From an uncultured Erythrobacter sp. (GTDB taxonomy: Bacteria; Pseudomonadota; Alphaproteobacteria; Sphingomonadales; Sphingomonadaceae): a stretch of DNA of 64,000 nucleotides. The position numbers and the translations under genes were made by a program. The notes beneath the pieces are model-generated. The model was given only the letters and a program-made list of their open reading frames with translations. It was not told the DNA's origin and ran no database searches. This document shows positions 8,155 through 17,202 of this stretch, piece after piece. Where the stretch lies: the NCBI GenBank assembly GCA_947495555.1, contig CANLZI010000002.1, forward strand, positions 310,001-374,000, in the 5' to 3' direction. Within the stretch, counting starts at the first letter, position 1. Every line of letters begins with the position of its first letter.

Positions 8155-9461
8155 AAATTGCGATGGTGGGATCAGGCTATGTTGGTCTTGTGTCAGGCGC
8201 GTGTTTTGCCGATTTCGGCCACGATGTTGTCTGTATCGACAAGGACCAGTCCAAGATCGATCTGCTGCATGACGGGGTGATGCCGATTTACGAACCCGGC
8301 CTTGATGCATTGGTCGAAAGCAATGTGAAATCGGGCAGCCTGACCTTCACCACCGATCTGGCCGAAGGAATAAAGGATGCTCAGGCGATCTTCATCGCAG
8401 TTGGCACCCCCAGCCGGCGCGGCGATGGCCATGCTGACCTGACCTTTGTGTATCAAGTCGCGCGCGAAGTAGGCGAGCATTTGGCCAATGACGCGGTGAT
8501 CGTGACCAAATCGACCGTGCCCGTCGGGACCGGTGACGAAGTGGAACGGATCCTGGCCGATAGCGGCACCACGCACCAATTCTCGGTTGTCTCCAACCCG
8601 GAATTCCTGCGCGAAGGCGCGGCGATCCGCGATTTCAAACGCCCCGACCGGATCGTGATTGGAGCGGAAGACGAATTTGGCCGCAACATTATGCGCGAAG
8701 TTTATCGCCCGCTGTTCCTCAATGAATCGCCGATCCTGTTCGTCAATCGCCGCTCTAGCGAATTGATCAAATACGCAGCCAATGCTTTCCTGGCGACCAA
8801 GATCACCTTCATCAATGAAATGGCCGATCTATGCGAGCAAGTGGGCGCGGATGTGCAGGATGTTTCGCGCGGGATCGGTATGGACAACCGCATTGGTCCG
8901 AAATTCCTGCATGCCGGGCCCGGTTATGGCGGATCATGCTTTCCCAAGGACACCTTGGCGCTGCTTAAGACTGCCGAGGATTATGAAAGCCCAATTCGCA
9001 TTGTAGAGGCCGTGGTCAAGGTCAATGAGAGTCGCAAGCGCGCGATGGGACGCAAAGTTCTGGAAGCCTTGGGCGGAGCCGACACGGCGCGCGGAAAGAA
9101 GGTCGCTTTGCTGGGCCTGACGTTCAAGCCCAACACCGATGACATGCGCGATTCTCCTGCAATTGCTATTGCGCAAACCTTGCACGATGCAGGGGTAGAG
9201 ATCGCCGCTTATGATCCAGAGGGTATGGAGCAGGCCAAGCCGCTGATGCCCGACGTGACCATGTGTTCAAATCCCTATGACGCGATTGAGGGCGCCAATG
9301 TGGTGGCCATTGTTACCGAGTGGGATACGTTCCGCGCGCTCGATCTGAACCGGATGAAAGAATTGGCGCAAGACCCTGTTCTGGTCGATTTGCGCAATAT
9401 CTATCAACCTTCTGATGTGCGATCGGCTGGCTTTACCTATGTGAGTATCGGACGGGACTAA
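8151..9461 (+). CDS. ugd: UDP-glucose 6-dehydrogenase
   Basis: The enzyme (436 aa) oxidises UDP-glucose to UDP-glucuronate with two NAD+, feeding polysaccharide synthesis. The N-terminal Rossmann fold opens with MKIAMVGSGYVGLVSGACF. The central domain carries the catalytic cysteine at residue 263 in GPGYGGSCFPKDT. The C-terminal UDP-binding domain contains GLTFKPNTDDMRDSPA. Length and domain order are normal for the family. The ATG overlaps the stop of the phosphatase gene as ATGA, which suggests translational coupling; a tyrosine phosphatase/kinase control of Ugd is known in other bacteria, but this partner is a PPP enzyme and any regulatory link is inference. Confidence 0.96.
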   Translation: MKIAMVGSGYVGLVSGACFADFGHDVVCIDKDQSKIDLLHDGVMPIYEPGLDALVESNVKSGSLTFTTDLAEGIKDAQAIFIAVGTPSRRGDGHADLTFVYQVAREVGEHLANDAVIVTKSTVPVGTGDEVERILADSGTTHQFSVVSNPEFLREGAAIRDFKRPDRIVIGAEDEFGRNIMREVYRPLFLNESPILFVNRRSSELIKYAANAFLATKITFINEMADLCEQVGADVQDVSRGIGMDNRIGPKFLHAGPGYGGSCFPKDTLALLKTAEDYESPIRIVEAVVKVNESRKRAMGRKVLEALGGADTARGKKVALLGLTFKPNTDDMRDSPAIAIAQTLHDAGVEIAAYDPEGMEQAKPLMPDVTMCSNPYDAIEGANVVAIVTEWDTFRALDLNRMKELAQDPVLVDLRNIYQPSDVRSAGFTYVSIGRD

Positions 9462-9504
9462 GCCCGCCCAATATCTCAACTTCGCATTACCAGAGCCGTA
9501 ACCC

Positions 9505-12500
9505 TTATTTCCCGATTTGCGTCGGATAGGGCGGCGCGGGGCGCGCAGGCGGCGGGTTTTGCTCCAATTGCTCCATCACGACTGAAATGGCCGCTTCCAA
9601 CTGCGTGTCTTGCCCGCCATCCAGCGCAATCGGGTCCAGCTCGACGCGAATGTCTGGCGCAACGCCTTCATTCTCGACTGTGTAACGTCCGTTTCGGTCG
9701 AAGAAGCGGAAGAACGGAACGGTTAAGAAGCCGCCATCGATCAGACTGGGGTTTGTGCTGATGCCGATCAGCCCGCCCCATGTGCGTGTCCCGATCAGCG
9801 TGCCCAACCCGCTTTCGCGGAAGGCATAAGGCATCCAGTCTCCGCCCGAGCCTGCGTCTTGATCGATCAGCATGACTTTCGGACCATAAATTCCGCCGCC
9901 CGGCGTCGCCCAGTTCCCGCCTTCGCGATCTTTCCAGCCCGACATATATTTCCGGCTCAGAACATCGATGATGTAATTTGCCGCTTGGCCGCCGCCGTTG
10001 GATCGCTCGTCCAGAATCAATGCCTGCTTGTCCGTCTGCGAGAAATACATCCGGTTGAAGAAGGTGTACCCATCCCCCGCCGTGTTGGGCATATAGACAT
10101 AGGCGACCTTACCGCCGCTAGCCTGATCCACCCGCTTGCGATTGTCTTCAATCCAAGACCACAGGCGCAATTGCCGCTCGCTTCCGGCAGGTTCAACCGT
10201 TGACGTCCTGCGTGTGCCAGCTGGCGTACTGGCCACGGTCAAGGCGACTTGCGACCCAGCAGAGCCAGACAAAGCAGCATAGATATTGTCGCTGGAGGTT
10301 AACTCCTGGCCGTTGACTGCGATAATGTAATCACCCTGGTTCACATCGACACCTGGCGCAGCCAAGGGCGCTGACAAGAACGGGTTCCATTGCTCTCCGG
10401 TAAAGATCCGCTTGATCCGATAGCGGCCGTTCTCAATCGCGATGTCTGCGCCCAATAGGCCTGGCGATGCTGAGCTGTTGTCGTAAACATCCCCGCCGCC
10501 AATGTAATTGTGGCCAACGCCCATCTCGCCCGACATTTCGACCAGCAATTCGTTCAAATCTTCGCGCCGACCCAGGTGCGGGAGGAACGGTTCAAACTTC
10601 GCGCGAACTCCGGCCCAATCCAGACCATGCATATTGGGATCGTAGAAATATTCTTTCTCCATCCGCCACACATCACCAAAGATTTGGGTCCATTCGGCCA
10701 ACGGATCGACATTCATCCGAACGCCGGACATGCCAACCGGCTCTTGCTCCAATTTCTCGCCTGCATCGGCTGTCGCCAGGCTGCCATCGCTCTTGGTAAG
10801 CAGCAGTTTGGCCCCCTTCGCATCGGTGGAAACCGCAGTGATCCCGGAACCAACCGACTTGGCCTCCCGCTCTTCAAAATCGAACCGCATCAGCCTGTTG
10901 TTTTCGGCCCCGCTGCCCGGCCCGGTGGATACGCCAGCCTGGACTTGTTCGACAAATAACAGCGACCCATCCTTGGCAGTCGCAAGGCTGGTGTAGAACG
11001 CCTCTGGCACAGGAAGCGAAACAATCCGGTTCCCCACATTCGCGGGTGAAACCGCAACACCACTGTCCTTTTCGTCGCCCTCCTTCTCCTCATCGTCACC
11101 CGATGTGTCGGCTTCTTCATTGGCCAACACTGGCGCGAGCGGCGACTTGCCATCAGCCTCTAGCACGGCGGCATAGATGCCTGCGCGATAGGGGCGGTCC
11201 TGCGTCGTCATGTCCAATCCGGCAAAAACCGTTCCGGCATTGGTCGACGCGGTGAAGAACAGCAGCTTGCCATCTTTCGAGAAAACGGGCGAACCAATGT
11301 CCGCAAAATTTCCGCTGACTGGATGGCTGGTGCGCGTGTTCAAGTCATACAGATGCAAGCTCGCATTGGCATTGGCGCCGCGCTCTGTGTAGCTGATCCA
11401 GCGTCCTTTGGGCGACATGGTGGCGTCAAAGTCACCATTGCGCCAACCGCTCGATGCGATTTGCCAGCTGGTTCCGACGGTCACATCCAGCCCATGCAAT
11501 GTCAGCTTGTTAGAAGCATAGACGATGGTCTTACCCTCGTTGCCCCAACCAACCAGCTGATAGAAATGTTCACCCAGGGCAATCGTGCGAGCAGGCTTGA
11601 TCCCACTTTGGTCCTCAATCACCAAAGTCTGTCCCGACCCATTGTCGGTGATATAGGCGATCTGGGTGCCGTCTTCGGACCAAATTGCACCGTAATCACG
11701 CTCAGACGCGCTTTGCGAGATATTGCGCGTGGCTCCCTTGTCCGTTGGAACGGTGAATACCTCGCCGCGCGCAGTCACCGCCACGCGTTTGCCCGAGGGT
11801 GAAATCGCTGCAGACGTCATCTGCTCGCTAACGTTTTTCCAACCAGCCTGGCGCGCGGGCAAATCGGCCACCAATGAGATTGGCAAGCTCGATGTCGCAC
11901 CACTGGCAACATCGAACGAGTGGAACACGCCGCCGGCTTCGTAGACGATACGTCCGTTCTTGGCGGTGATGTTGCGAATGTCCCAATCTGCCACTGTGGT
12001 CAGCTGGGAAAGCTCCCCCGATGCAGGGTCAAAGCTGAAGATGTTCGATCGTGTGTTCCACCTGTCGGACAGGAAATAGAGTTTGCCATCCATCCACACA
12101 GGATCAAATTCGGTCGTGCGATCACCGGGAATGGTGACCATGGTATCGGCATCAAAATCGATCAATTGCAGCGAAGGAGCCAGGCCGCCGCGATAGCCGC
12201 GCCAGCCGTTCACGCCGCCTGTCAGGTTCGCATTGCCCGATCGCCATGGAACATTGGCGAAGGTGCGGCCCGTTTCATCATAGCTACCGCCAGTGACAAC
12301 CGCCTCTGACACCTTGGTGGGCAATCCTCCACCCAGCGACACATGGAACAACTGACCCGAACGGCCAGAGCGCACTTCACGCGCCGAAACCATCGCAACG
12401 CCCGTGCCATCGGGCGTCCAATCCACGGCGAAGTCATTGCCGGGATGCCAGGTCAGACGCTGCGGTTGACCGCCGGAAACATCCACCACAAACACATCGT

Positions 12501-12768
12501 CGTTGCCGTCGTAATCGGCCGTGAAGGCAATCTTGGTTCCATCAGGAGAAAAGATGGGATCCCGCTCGTCCGCGGCATGGGAGGTCAACCGTTTGGGGTT
12601 GCTGCCATCGGCATTGGCGATCCAAATGTCGCCCGCATAGGCAAATGCCAGCGCGTTATCGGACAGCGCCGGATCACGCAGCAATTTGGTTTCCTCTGCC
12701 TGTGCAGCCAATGGGGCTGCAAGAACGCTGGAGGTGAGCAATGCGGTGGCGAGCCATTTCTTTGGCAT
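9505..12768 (-). CDS. Tricorn-like S41 family protease, secreted
   Basis: The start at 12768 is preferred because GGGAGAATTCC precedes it and a signal peptide follows at once (ending AAPLAAQAEE); the frame is open 24 codons further. The protein (1087 aa) has N-terminal TolB-like beta-propeller repeats (ADERDPIFSPDGTKIAF and similar) over roughly 600 residues, then a C1 region, a PDZ domain and an S41 core. Catalytic residues match archaeal tricorn: His753 in GVGHNY and nucleophile Ser974 in AGSGGDW. The acidic, low-complexity insert DTSGDDEEKEGDEKD separates the propellers. In bacteria such proteins are periplasmic peptidases degrading oligopeptides. It runs convergently to ugd. Confidence 0.92.
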   Translation of the reverse strand: MPKKWLATALLTSSVLAAPLAAQAEETKLLRDPALSDNALAFAYAGDIWIANADGSNPKRLTSHAADERDPIFSPDGTKIAFTADYDGNDDVFVVDVSGGQPQRLTWHPGNDFAVDWTPDGTGVAMVSAREVRSGRSGQLFHVSLGGGLPTKVSEAVVTGGSYDETGRTFANVPWRSGNANLTGGVNGWRGYRGGLAPSLQLIDFDADTMVTIPGDRTTEFDPVWMDGKLYFLSDRWNTRSNIFSFDPASGELSQLTTVADWDIRNITAKNGRIVYEAGGVFHSFDVASGATSSLPISLVADLPARQAGWKNVSEQMTSAAISPSGKRVAVTARGEVFTVPTDKGATRNISQSASERDYGAIWSEDGTQIAYITDNGSGQTLVIEDQSGIKPARTIALGEHFYQLVGWGNEGKTIVYASNKLTLHGLDVTVGTSWQIASSGWRNGDFDATMSPKGRWISYTERGANANASLHLYDLNTRTSHPVSGNFADIGSPVFSKDGKLLFFTASTNAGTVFAGLDMTTQDRPYRAGIYAAVLEADGKSPLAPVLANEEADTSGDDEEKEGDEKDSGVAVSPANVGNRIVSLPVPEAFYTSLATAKDGSLLFVEQVQAGVSTGPGSGAENNRLMRFDFEEREAKSVGSGITAVSTDAKGAKLLLTKSDGSLATADAGEKLEQEPVGMSGVRMNVDPLAEWTQIFGDVWRMEKEYFYDPNMHGLDWAGVRAKFEPFLPHLGRREDLNELLVEMSGEMGVGHNYIGGGDVYDNSSASPGLLGADIAIENGRYRIKRIFTGEQWNPFLSAPLAAPGVDVNQGDYIIAVNGQELTSSDNIYAALSGSAGSQVALTVASTPAGTRRTSTVEPAGSERQLRLWSWIEDNRKRVDQASGGKVAYVYMPNTAGDGYTFFNRMYFSQTDKQALILDERSNGGGQAANYIIDVLSRKYMSGWKDREGGNWATPGGGIYGPKVMLIDQDAGSGGDWMPYAFRESGLGTLIGTRTWGGLIGISTNPSLIDGGFLTVPFFRFFDRNGRYTVENEGVAPDIRVELDPIALDGGQDTQLEAAISVVMEQLEQNPPPARPAPPYPTQIGK

Positions 12769-12901
12769 GGAATTCTCCCTGTTAAGCTGGGCGAACCTTG
12801 CCAAACTGCGCAACAAAACACCAGTCCTGTGCAACGACATATGTCGAGCTGGGTCGACACTTCGTCCCAGCGTGCTCGCAAACTGAATGATATAGAGGAT
12901 G

Positions 12902-13327
12902 TTGCCAGGGGGCCTGTAAGCCGGGTTCTGTCATGCGAGCGATATGTGAAACACATCAGCCCCGCATGGGCAGCCATTCATCTAGGCTACGGATTGCTCC
13001 GCAGCTCAAGCAGCCAACCCGGGCGACTGGGTCAAAACAACCCGGCCATCCCCGCAAGCGGTTCAGGCGCGCCGCCCCTATTCGGCCTTGCTCCGGGTGG
13101 GGTTTGCCATGCGGGCGTTGTTACCAACGGCCCCGGTGCGCTCTTGCCGCACCCTTTCACCCTTGCCTGTGACCTGTTCGGTCCATCGGCGGTATACTCT
13201 CTGTGGCACTTTCCCTCGGCTTCGCATCCAAAGACACTCGCCGGGCGGGCGTTACCCGCCACCCTTGTTTCATGGAGCCCGGACTTTCCTCGAACGAAAC
13301 GCTCGCGGCTGCCCGGCCCCCTGGCAA
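12902..13327 (-). ncRNA. rnpB: RNase P RNA, bacterial type A
   Basis: The minus strand carries the conserved blocks of bacterial RNase P RNA: GAGGAAAGTCCGGGCTCC near the 5' end (plus-strand 13278-13295), the central GAGGGAAAGTGCCACAGAG region (13202-13220), and the 3' block ACAGAACCCGGCTTACAGG (12911-12929). The ends are set by the P1 helix: bases 13315-13327 pair perfectly with 12902-12914, which gives about 426 nucleotides, normal for an alphaproteobacterium. This RNA is the catalytic subunit that trims the 5' leaders of tRNA precursors. Long open frames that cross this region on either strand are not genes. A possible -10 box (TACTAT on the minus strand) lies a few bases upstream of the 5' end. 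Confidence 0.96.
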
Positions 13328-13343
13328 GGGCGCCTATAGTACG

Positions 13344-13382
13344 GGTGCTGGCATTAGGGAAGCGTTCCCCTGTGCCAGCACC
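13344..13382. repeat. Strong imperfect hairpin between aqpZ end and rnpB start
   Basis: An inverted repeat with a 9-bp perfect outer stem (GGTGCTGGC at 13344-13352 with GCCAGCACC at 13374-13382) encloses a second stem (GGGAA / TTCCC, 13357-13369). It sits just after the aqpZ stop codon and just upstream of rnpB. It has no T-tract in the aqpZ direction. It could be an aqpZ 3' end structure or could overlap the rnpB promoter. Confidence 0.6.
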
Positions 13383-13392
13383 TGCAATATTT

Positions 13393-14112
13393 CTAGTCAG
13401 CGTCTCCGCCGATACCTTCCAGCGATTCATCTGGAGACAGCAGGTAACGCCAGATCAGCGCGCCGATTGCCGCACCGACCAAGGGCGCAACCCAGAACAG
13501 CCACAATTGTCCGACAGCGCCGGTTTCGGCATAGAAAGCAACACCGGTGGACCGGGCCGGATTGACCGAGGTATTGGTCACCGGAATCGAGATCAAGTGG
13601 ATCAGCGTGAGCGCCAAGCCGATGGAAATTGGCGCAAATCCGCCCGGAACCTTGTTGGAAGTCGATCCCAGGATCACAATCAGAAACGCTGCTGTCAGGA
13701 CAATTTCGATCAGCAAAGCCGCCTGCATCGAATATCCGCCTGGGGAAAGATCACCAAACCCGTTCGAGGCAAATCCGTCAGCGCTCCAGCCATCTTGACC
13801 GCTGGCGATCAAAAACAGCATGCCGGCTGCACAGAATGCGCCGATCACTTGCGCGACCCAATACGGAACCAACTCGCCCCAGCTAAAGCGTTTGCCAATG
13901 GCCAATCCCAGTGAAACAGCGGGGTTAAAGTGCCCGCCTGAGATCCCGCCAACAGCATAAGCCATGGTCAGAACTGTCAGACCAAAAGCGAGCGAAACTC
14001 CGGCAAAACCGATTCCCAATTCGGGATATCCGGCGGCCAGAACGGCCGAACCGCAGCCTCCGAATACCAGCCAGAATGTGCCGAAAAACTCGGCGAATAA
14101 CTTTCTCATCAT
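13393..14112 (-). CDS. aqpZ: Aquaporin Z
   Basis: The product is a six-helix water channel of 239 residues with both pore-lining NPA motifs, Asn63-Pro-Ala in GGHFNPAVS and Asn184-Pro-Ala in SVNPARST. The selectivity-filter residues Phe43, His172 and Arg187 match the water-selective set of E. coli AqpZ, so it should pass water and not glycerol. The ATG at 14112 was chosen because GAGAGGGA stands ahead of it and the conserved helix 1 ([11 protein letters not shown]) starts directly after; the next codon is also ATG. The gene ends beside a large hairpin ahead of rnpB. Function is assigned with confidence. Confidence 0.95.
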   Translation of the reverse strand: MMRKLFAEFFGTFWLVFGGCGSAVLAAGYPELGIGFAGVSLAFGLTVLTMAYAVGGISGGHFNPAVSLGLAIGKRFSWGELVPYWVAQVIGAFCAAGMLFLIASGQDGWSADGFASNGFGDLSPGGYSMQAALLIEIVLTAAFLIVILGSTSNKVPGGFAPISIGLALTLIHLISIPVTNTSVNPARSTGVAFYAETGAVGQLWLFWVAPLVGAAIGALIWRYLLSPDESLEGIGGDAD

Positions 14113-14222
14113 GATATCAATCCCTCTCCCGATTGCGCGCACGATTGCGTGGAAATTACTCCAGAACGGAGCATAAAACCGAAAAAAGGTGATTGGCCAA
14201 TCTGGCTGGGGATATTTTGCGC

Positions 14223-14930
14223 TCAGCGCGCGGTACCGCGGTCCCGATCCAACAGCAATTGGAACAAAATCGCACGGATTTGACCATCGATCTGTCCGTC
14301 GATCTTCTCTGGCCGCCAGCGTCTTTGGAACGCTTCCACAGCTTTGTGGCCATCGGTGATGTCATAACCAAACCGTTCCATCGCGAGATAAAACGAGCTG
14401 TCATTGTCAAACGGATCGCCCAATTCCAAGCTGTCCGGCTTTGGCAGGCACAGGCCATATTCCGCCAGACGATCCCATGGAAACAGCTCGCCCGGATCAA
14501 TTTTGCGCGCAGGCGCAACGTCGGAATGCCCCACGACATTGGAGCGCGGGATATCTTGATGCTTCATTATCCGCGCCACCAGAGGAACCAGCGCTTCGAA
14601 TTGAGCGTCGGCAAAAGGACGATAGCCCAAACCATGACCGGGATGATCCAATTCAATCCCGATGCTGGCCGAATTGACGTCCCTGTGCCCGCGCCAAAAC
14701 GACGCGCCGGCATGCCAGGCCCGCTTTTCTTCAGGCACCAGCCGCGTCACCACTCCTTGCTCGCTGATCAGATAATGGGCGCTGACGCCTGCCTCAGGAT
14801 CGCACAGCCGCTCGATCGCAGCCTCGGCGCTTTCCATTTCGGTGTAATGCAACACCAGCATGTTGATCGGCAGTTTGCGATCGTTGAAATTGGGCGAGAG
14901 CCGCTCTGCATGGACCAGCTCGTCAGCCAT
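14223..14930 (-). CDS. N-acetylmuramoyl-L-alanine amidase, AmpD/AmiD type
   Basis: The protein (235 aa) is an amidase_2 domain enzyme that cleaves the bond between N-acetylmuramic acid and the peptide stem. Zinc ligands are His28 (LVLHYTEM), His135 and Asp145 ([16 protein letters not shown]), with catalytic Glu93 in IGIELDH. There is no signal peptide in the frame, so it looks cytoplasmic like AmpD, or it may be exported by other means. I set the start at the ATG at 14930, one base after the chpT stop; a TTG at 14939 overlapping chpT has a better-spaced AAGGA and cannot be excluded. The tight link to chpT suggests cotranscription. A role in wall recycling is inferred from the family. Confidence 0.88.
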   Translation of the reverse strand: MADELVHAERLSPNFNDRKLPINMLVLHYTEMESAEAAIERLCDPEAGVSAHYLISEQGVVTRLVPEEKRAWHAGASFWRGHRDVNSASIGIELDHPGHGLGYRPFADAQFEALVPLVARIMKHQDIPRSNVVGHSDVAPARKIDPGELFPWDRLAEYGLCLPKPDSLELGDPFDNDSSFYLAMERFGYDITDGHKAVEAFQRRWRPEKIDGQIDGQIRAILFQLLLDRDRGTAR

Positions 14931-14931
14931 A

Positions 14932-15588
14932 TCAGCCAATCATTCCTTCTGGCTGCGGCAACACCGCGCCCAAGACCAGCGTTTCATCGGTGCGCTTGTA
15001 CTGCAATCCGCCACCGGTTTCTTCGGCCAGCAAGGCAATCATATGGGCTGCCGCCGTTCGGGACGACAATTCGCCTGGCGCCATATTGCCTTCAATCACC
15101 TTGCCGATTGTGTCGTCAAAAGCGATCCGCGGTCCGCAGGCTCGGACCACAATTTCGGCAGCGCCCTCGCGCATTTCAGCGCCAATATCCAACGAGCCAC
15201 CACGGATCAGTGCATCCAGCGCAATATGCGCAAAATTCAGCATCACTTTGACCGCAGGCTTGGGCAGGCTAGGCCCTTCGATGGCCCAATTCAGTTCGAT
15301 TTTCTTACCGTCTACCGCCAATGCCTCGATCACGGCTTTGGATTCCTCCACCGGAACTGCATCACCAAATCCTCCGGCTGCGCCAAATGCCAGCCGGAAA
15401 AACTTGAGCTTGTCGCGGCTGATCCGCGCGCTTTGCTCGAGCAATTCCATGCACTGCTTACGCATCGCCGGATCTGTCTCATCGGCGAGCAGCTCCAACC
15501 CATTGCTTAGCGCGCCGACAGGCGAGAGCATGTCATGGCACAATCGCGAACACAGAAGGCTGGCAAGTTCGGTGGCAGATGTGTTCAT
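14932..15588 (-). CDS. chpT: Histidine phosphotransferase ChpT
   Basis: ChpT passes phosphate from the hybrid kinase CckA to the response regulators CtrA and CpdR, which control the cell cycle, motility and division in alphaproteobacteria. The 218-residue protein has the dimerisation helices with phospho-accepting His18 in LLCSRLCHDMLSPVGAL, and a degenerate HATPase-like domain (VMLNFAHIALDALIRGG onwards) that does not retain a usual ATP-binding glycine box, as known for ChpT. Length fits the family. The gene lies upstream of, and nearly overlaps, the amidase gene. Neither cckA nor ctrA is in the window. Confidence 0.9.
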   Translation of the reverse strand: MNTSATELASLLCSRLCHDMLSPVGALSNGLELLADETDPAMRKQCMELLEQSARISRDKLKFFRLAFGAAGGFGDAVPVEESKAVIEALAVDGKKIELNWAIEGPSLPKPAVKVMLNFAHIALDALIRGGSLDIGAEMREGAAEIVVRACGPRIAFDDTIGKVIEGNMAPGELSSRTAAAHMIALLAEETGGGLQYKRTDETLVLGAVLPQPEGMIG

Positions 15589-15726
15589 TAAGAGCGGGTC
15601 CGTCTTTGATTGGAATGTTGCACTGATCCTGCTGTCCTAAGCACAAAATTGGTCGCCTTCTACCCATCTGTTGGAAAAGATGTTGGAGACTGGCGCGCAC
15701 CAAAGGCAAGCTGACCCGAAATGCCG

Positions 15727-16119
15727 TTACGCCACAGTGTGGGGTCTCTCTTCAAAACCGCCGGGATTGTCCTGCCACAGGCGCAATTGCCCATTTGCTC
15801 CGATGATCGCCCAGACGCGCCCATCGCCTGACGCCATGGCGGCATCGGTTTGTGATGGCTTGGCCGGTCCATCCGGGTGAGAATGGTAATAGCCAATAAT
15901 GTCAGGGCCACCTTGGCGCTGCGCACGATGCGCGTCGACCAACGCTTGCGGATCGATCTCAAAATGGGTTTGCGGTCTCTGATGGACATTGGAGGCGGGC
16001 TGAGCCTCGATGATCTTGCCGCCTTGCCCCAGCAACAAACCGCAGCACTCTTGCGGATGAGCGGCAGCAGCGTGCGCCTGCAGCTGTGCAATCAGATCAC
16101 TTGTCAGCTCAATAACCAT
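15727..16119 (-). CDS. JAMM/MPN (Mov34-type) metalloprotease-like protein
   Basis: The start is the ATG at 16119; the frame is open upstream but runs into the divergent pseudouridine synthase gene. The 130-residue protein is a stand-alone JAB/MPN domain with the full JAMM zinc motif: Glu24 in HPQECCGLLLG, then His79, His81, Ser89 and Asp92 in HSHPDGPAKPSQTD. Such bacterial proteins cleave isopeptide or C-terminal extensions of ubiquitin-like sulfur carriers, or cysteine adducts in the CysM/CysO pathway. No sulfur-carrier gene is nearby, so the substrate is unknown. Only 16 bases separate its ATG from that of the divergent gene. Confidence 0.88.
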   Translation of the reverse strand: MVIELTSDLIAQLQAHAAAAHPQECCGLLLGQGGKIIEAQPASNVHQRPQTHFEIDPQALVDAHRAQRQGGPDIIGYYHSHPDGPAKPSQTDAAMASGDGRVWAIIGANGQLRLWQDNPGGFEERPHTVA

Positions 16120-16135
16120 CGCGCATGGACTACCG

Positions 16136-17080
16136 ATGAGCGGCACAGAAGTCATCACAGGAACTATTGCCAACCCAGCCCGGCTGGACAAGGCCTTGGC
16201 CGATGCCACCGATCTGTCCCGCGTTCGGATCCAGAGCCTGATCAATGATGGCAAAGTCGCCATTGGCGGCGCGTCGGTTACCAGCACCCGATACAAGGCG
16301 TCCGCTGGTGATACATTTGCGATCACCATTCCGCCCGTATCTCAGCCCGAAGCCAAAGCGCAGGACATTCCGCTGGAGGTGGTGTTCGAAGACGATTACC
16401 TCATCGTGATCAACAAGCCAGCTGGTATGGTGGTCCACCCAGCTGCGGGCAATCCCGATGGCACTTTGGTGAATGCTCTGCTGCATCATTGCAAAGGCGC
16501 GCTGTCGGGCATTGGCGGAGTAGCGCGACCAGGAATCGTGCACCGCATAGACAAGGACACCTCAGGCCTGTTGGTGGTCGCCAAAAGCGATGCCGCGCAT
16601 GAAGGACTGGCACGCCAATTTGCAGACCATTCGATCGAACGGCGCTATTTGGCCTTATGCAATGGCCATCCCCGACCTTCCAAAGGGCGAATCGAAGCCA
16701 AAATTGGCCGCAGCGACACGAATCGCAAGAAAATGGCCGTTTTGCAGCCGGATGCAGCCCGCGGAAAGCGTGCGGTGACACATTTTAGCACCATAAAAAC
16801 CCTCGATGGATGCGCCTTGATCGAATGCAGGCTGGAAACAGGGCGAACCCACCAGGTCCGCGTTCACTGCGCGTCAATCGGTCATGCGCTATTAGGAGAC
16901 CCTGTCTATGGACGAACTCCGGCGAAATTACGCCCGATTCTCAAGGATTTGGGCTTTGCCAGACAGGCCCTGCACGCAGCCAGCTTGGGCTTCGAGCATC
17001 CTGTAACCGGCGAAGTTCTGCGGTTCGAGGCCGAATTGCCCGACGATATGCGGGAACTAATCGACCAAACCGCACGTTGA
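16136..17080 (+). CDS. rluD: 23S rRNA pseudouridine synthase, RluD type
   Basis: The protein (314 aa) has an N-terminal S4-like RNA-binding domain (residues about 17-75) and an RluA-family catalytic domain. The catalytic aspartate is Asp139 within HRIDKDTSGLLVV, and the flanking NKPAGMVVHPAAG and TGRTHQVRVH blocks are present. RluD makes pseudouridines in helix 69 of 23S rRNA. Length and Asp position agree with E. coli RluD. It reads divergently from the JAMM gene and toward rpoH, with a 122-base gap before the sigma gene. Assignment to RluD rather than RluC rests on the overall pattern only. Confidence 0.9.
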   Translation: MSGTEVITGTIANPARLDKALADATDLSRVRIQSLINDGKVAIGGASVTSTRYKASAGDTFAITIPPVSQPEAKAQDIPLEVVFEDDYLIVINKPAGMVVHPAAGNPDGTLVNALLHHCKGALSGIGGVARPGIVHRIDKDTSGLLVVAKSDAAHEGLARQFADHSIERRYLALCNGHPRPSKGRIEAKIGRSDTNRKKMAVLQPDAARGKRAVTHFSTIKTLDGCALIECRLETGRTHQVRVHCASIGHALLGDPVYGRTPAKLRPILKDLGFARQALHAASLGFEHPVTGEVLRFEAELPDDMRELIDQTAR

Positions 17081-17202
17081 AATCGATGAAACGCGATGTA
17101 ATTTCCGCCCAGATCGCCTATATGTAACCAAGTGGCCCGTTTTCGCGGATGCCCATCAGGGGTCCGAGACGTGAGGTCGACGCTAGAAAGGTAAGGGAAG
17201 AC

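Noticed and set aside
12343..13914. Long plus-strand frame of over 500 codons
   Set aside because: It runs antisense to the protease gene, across the RNase P RNA and antisense to aqpZ, and its translation has no domain character.
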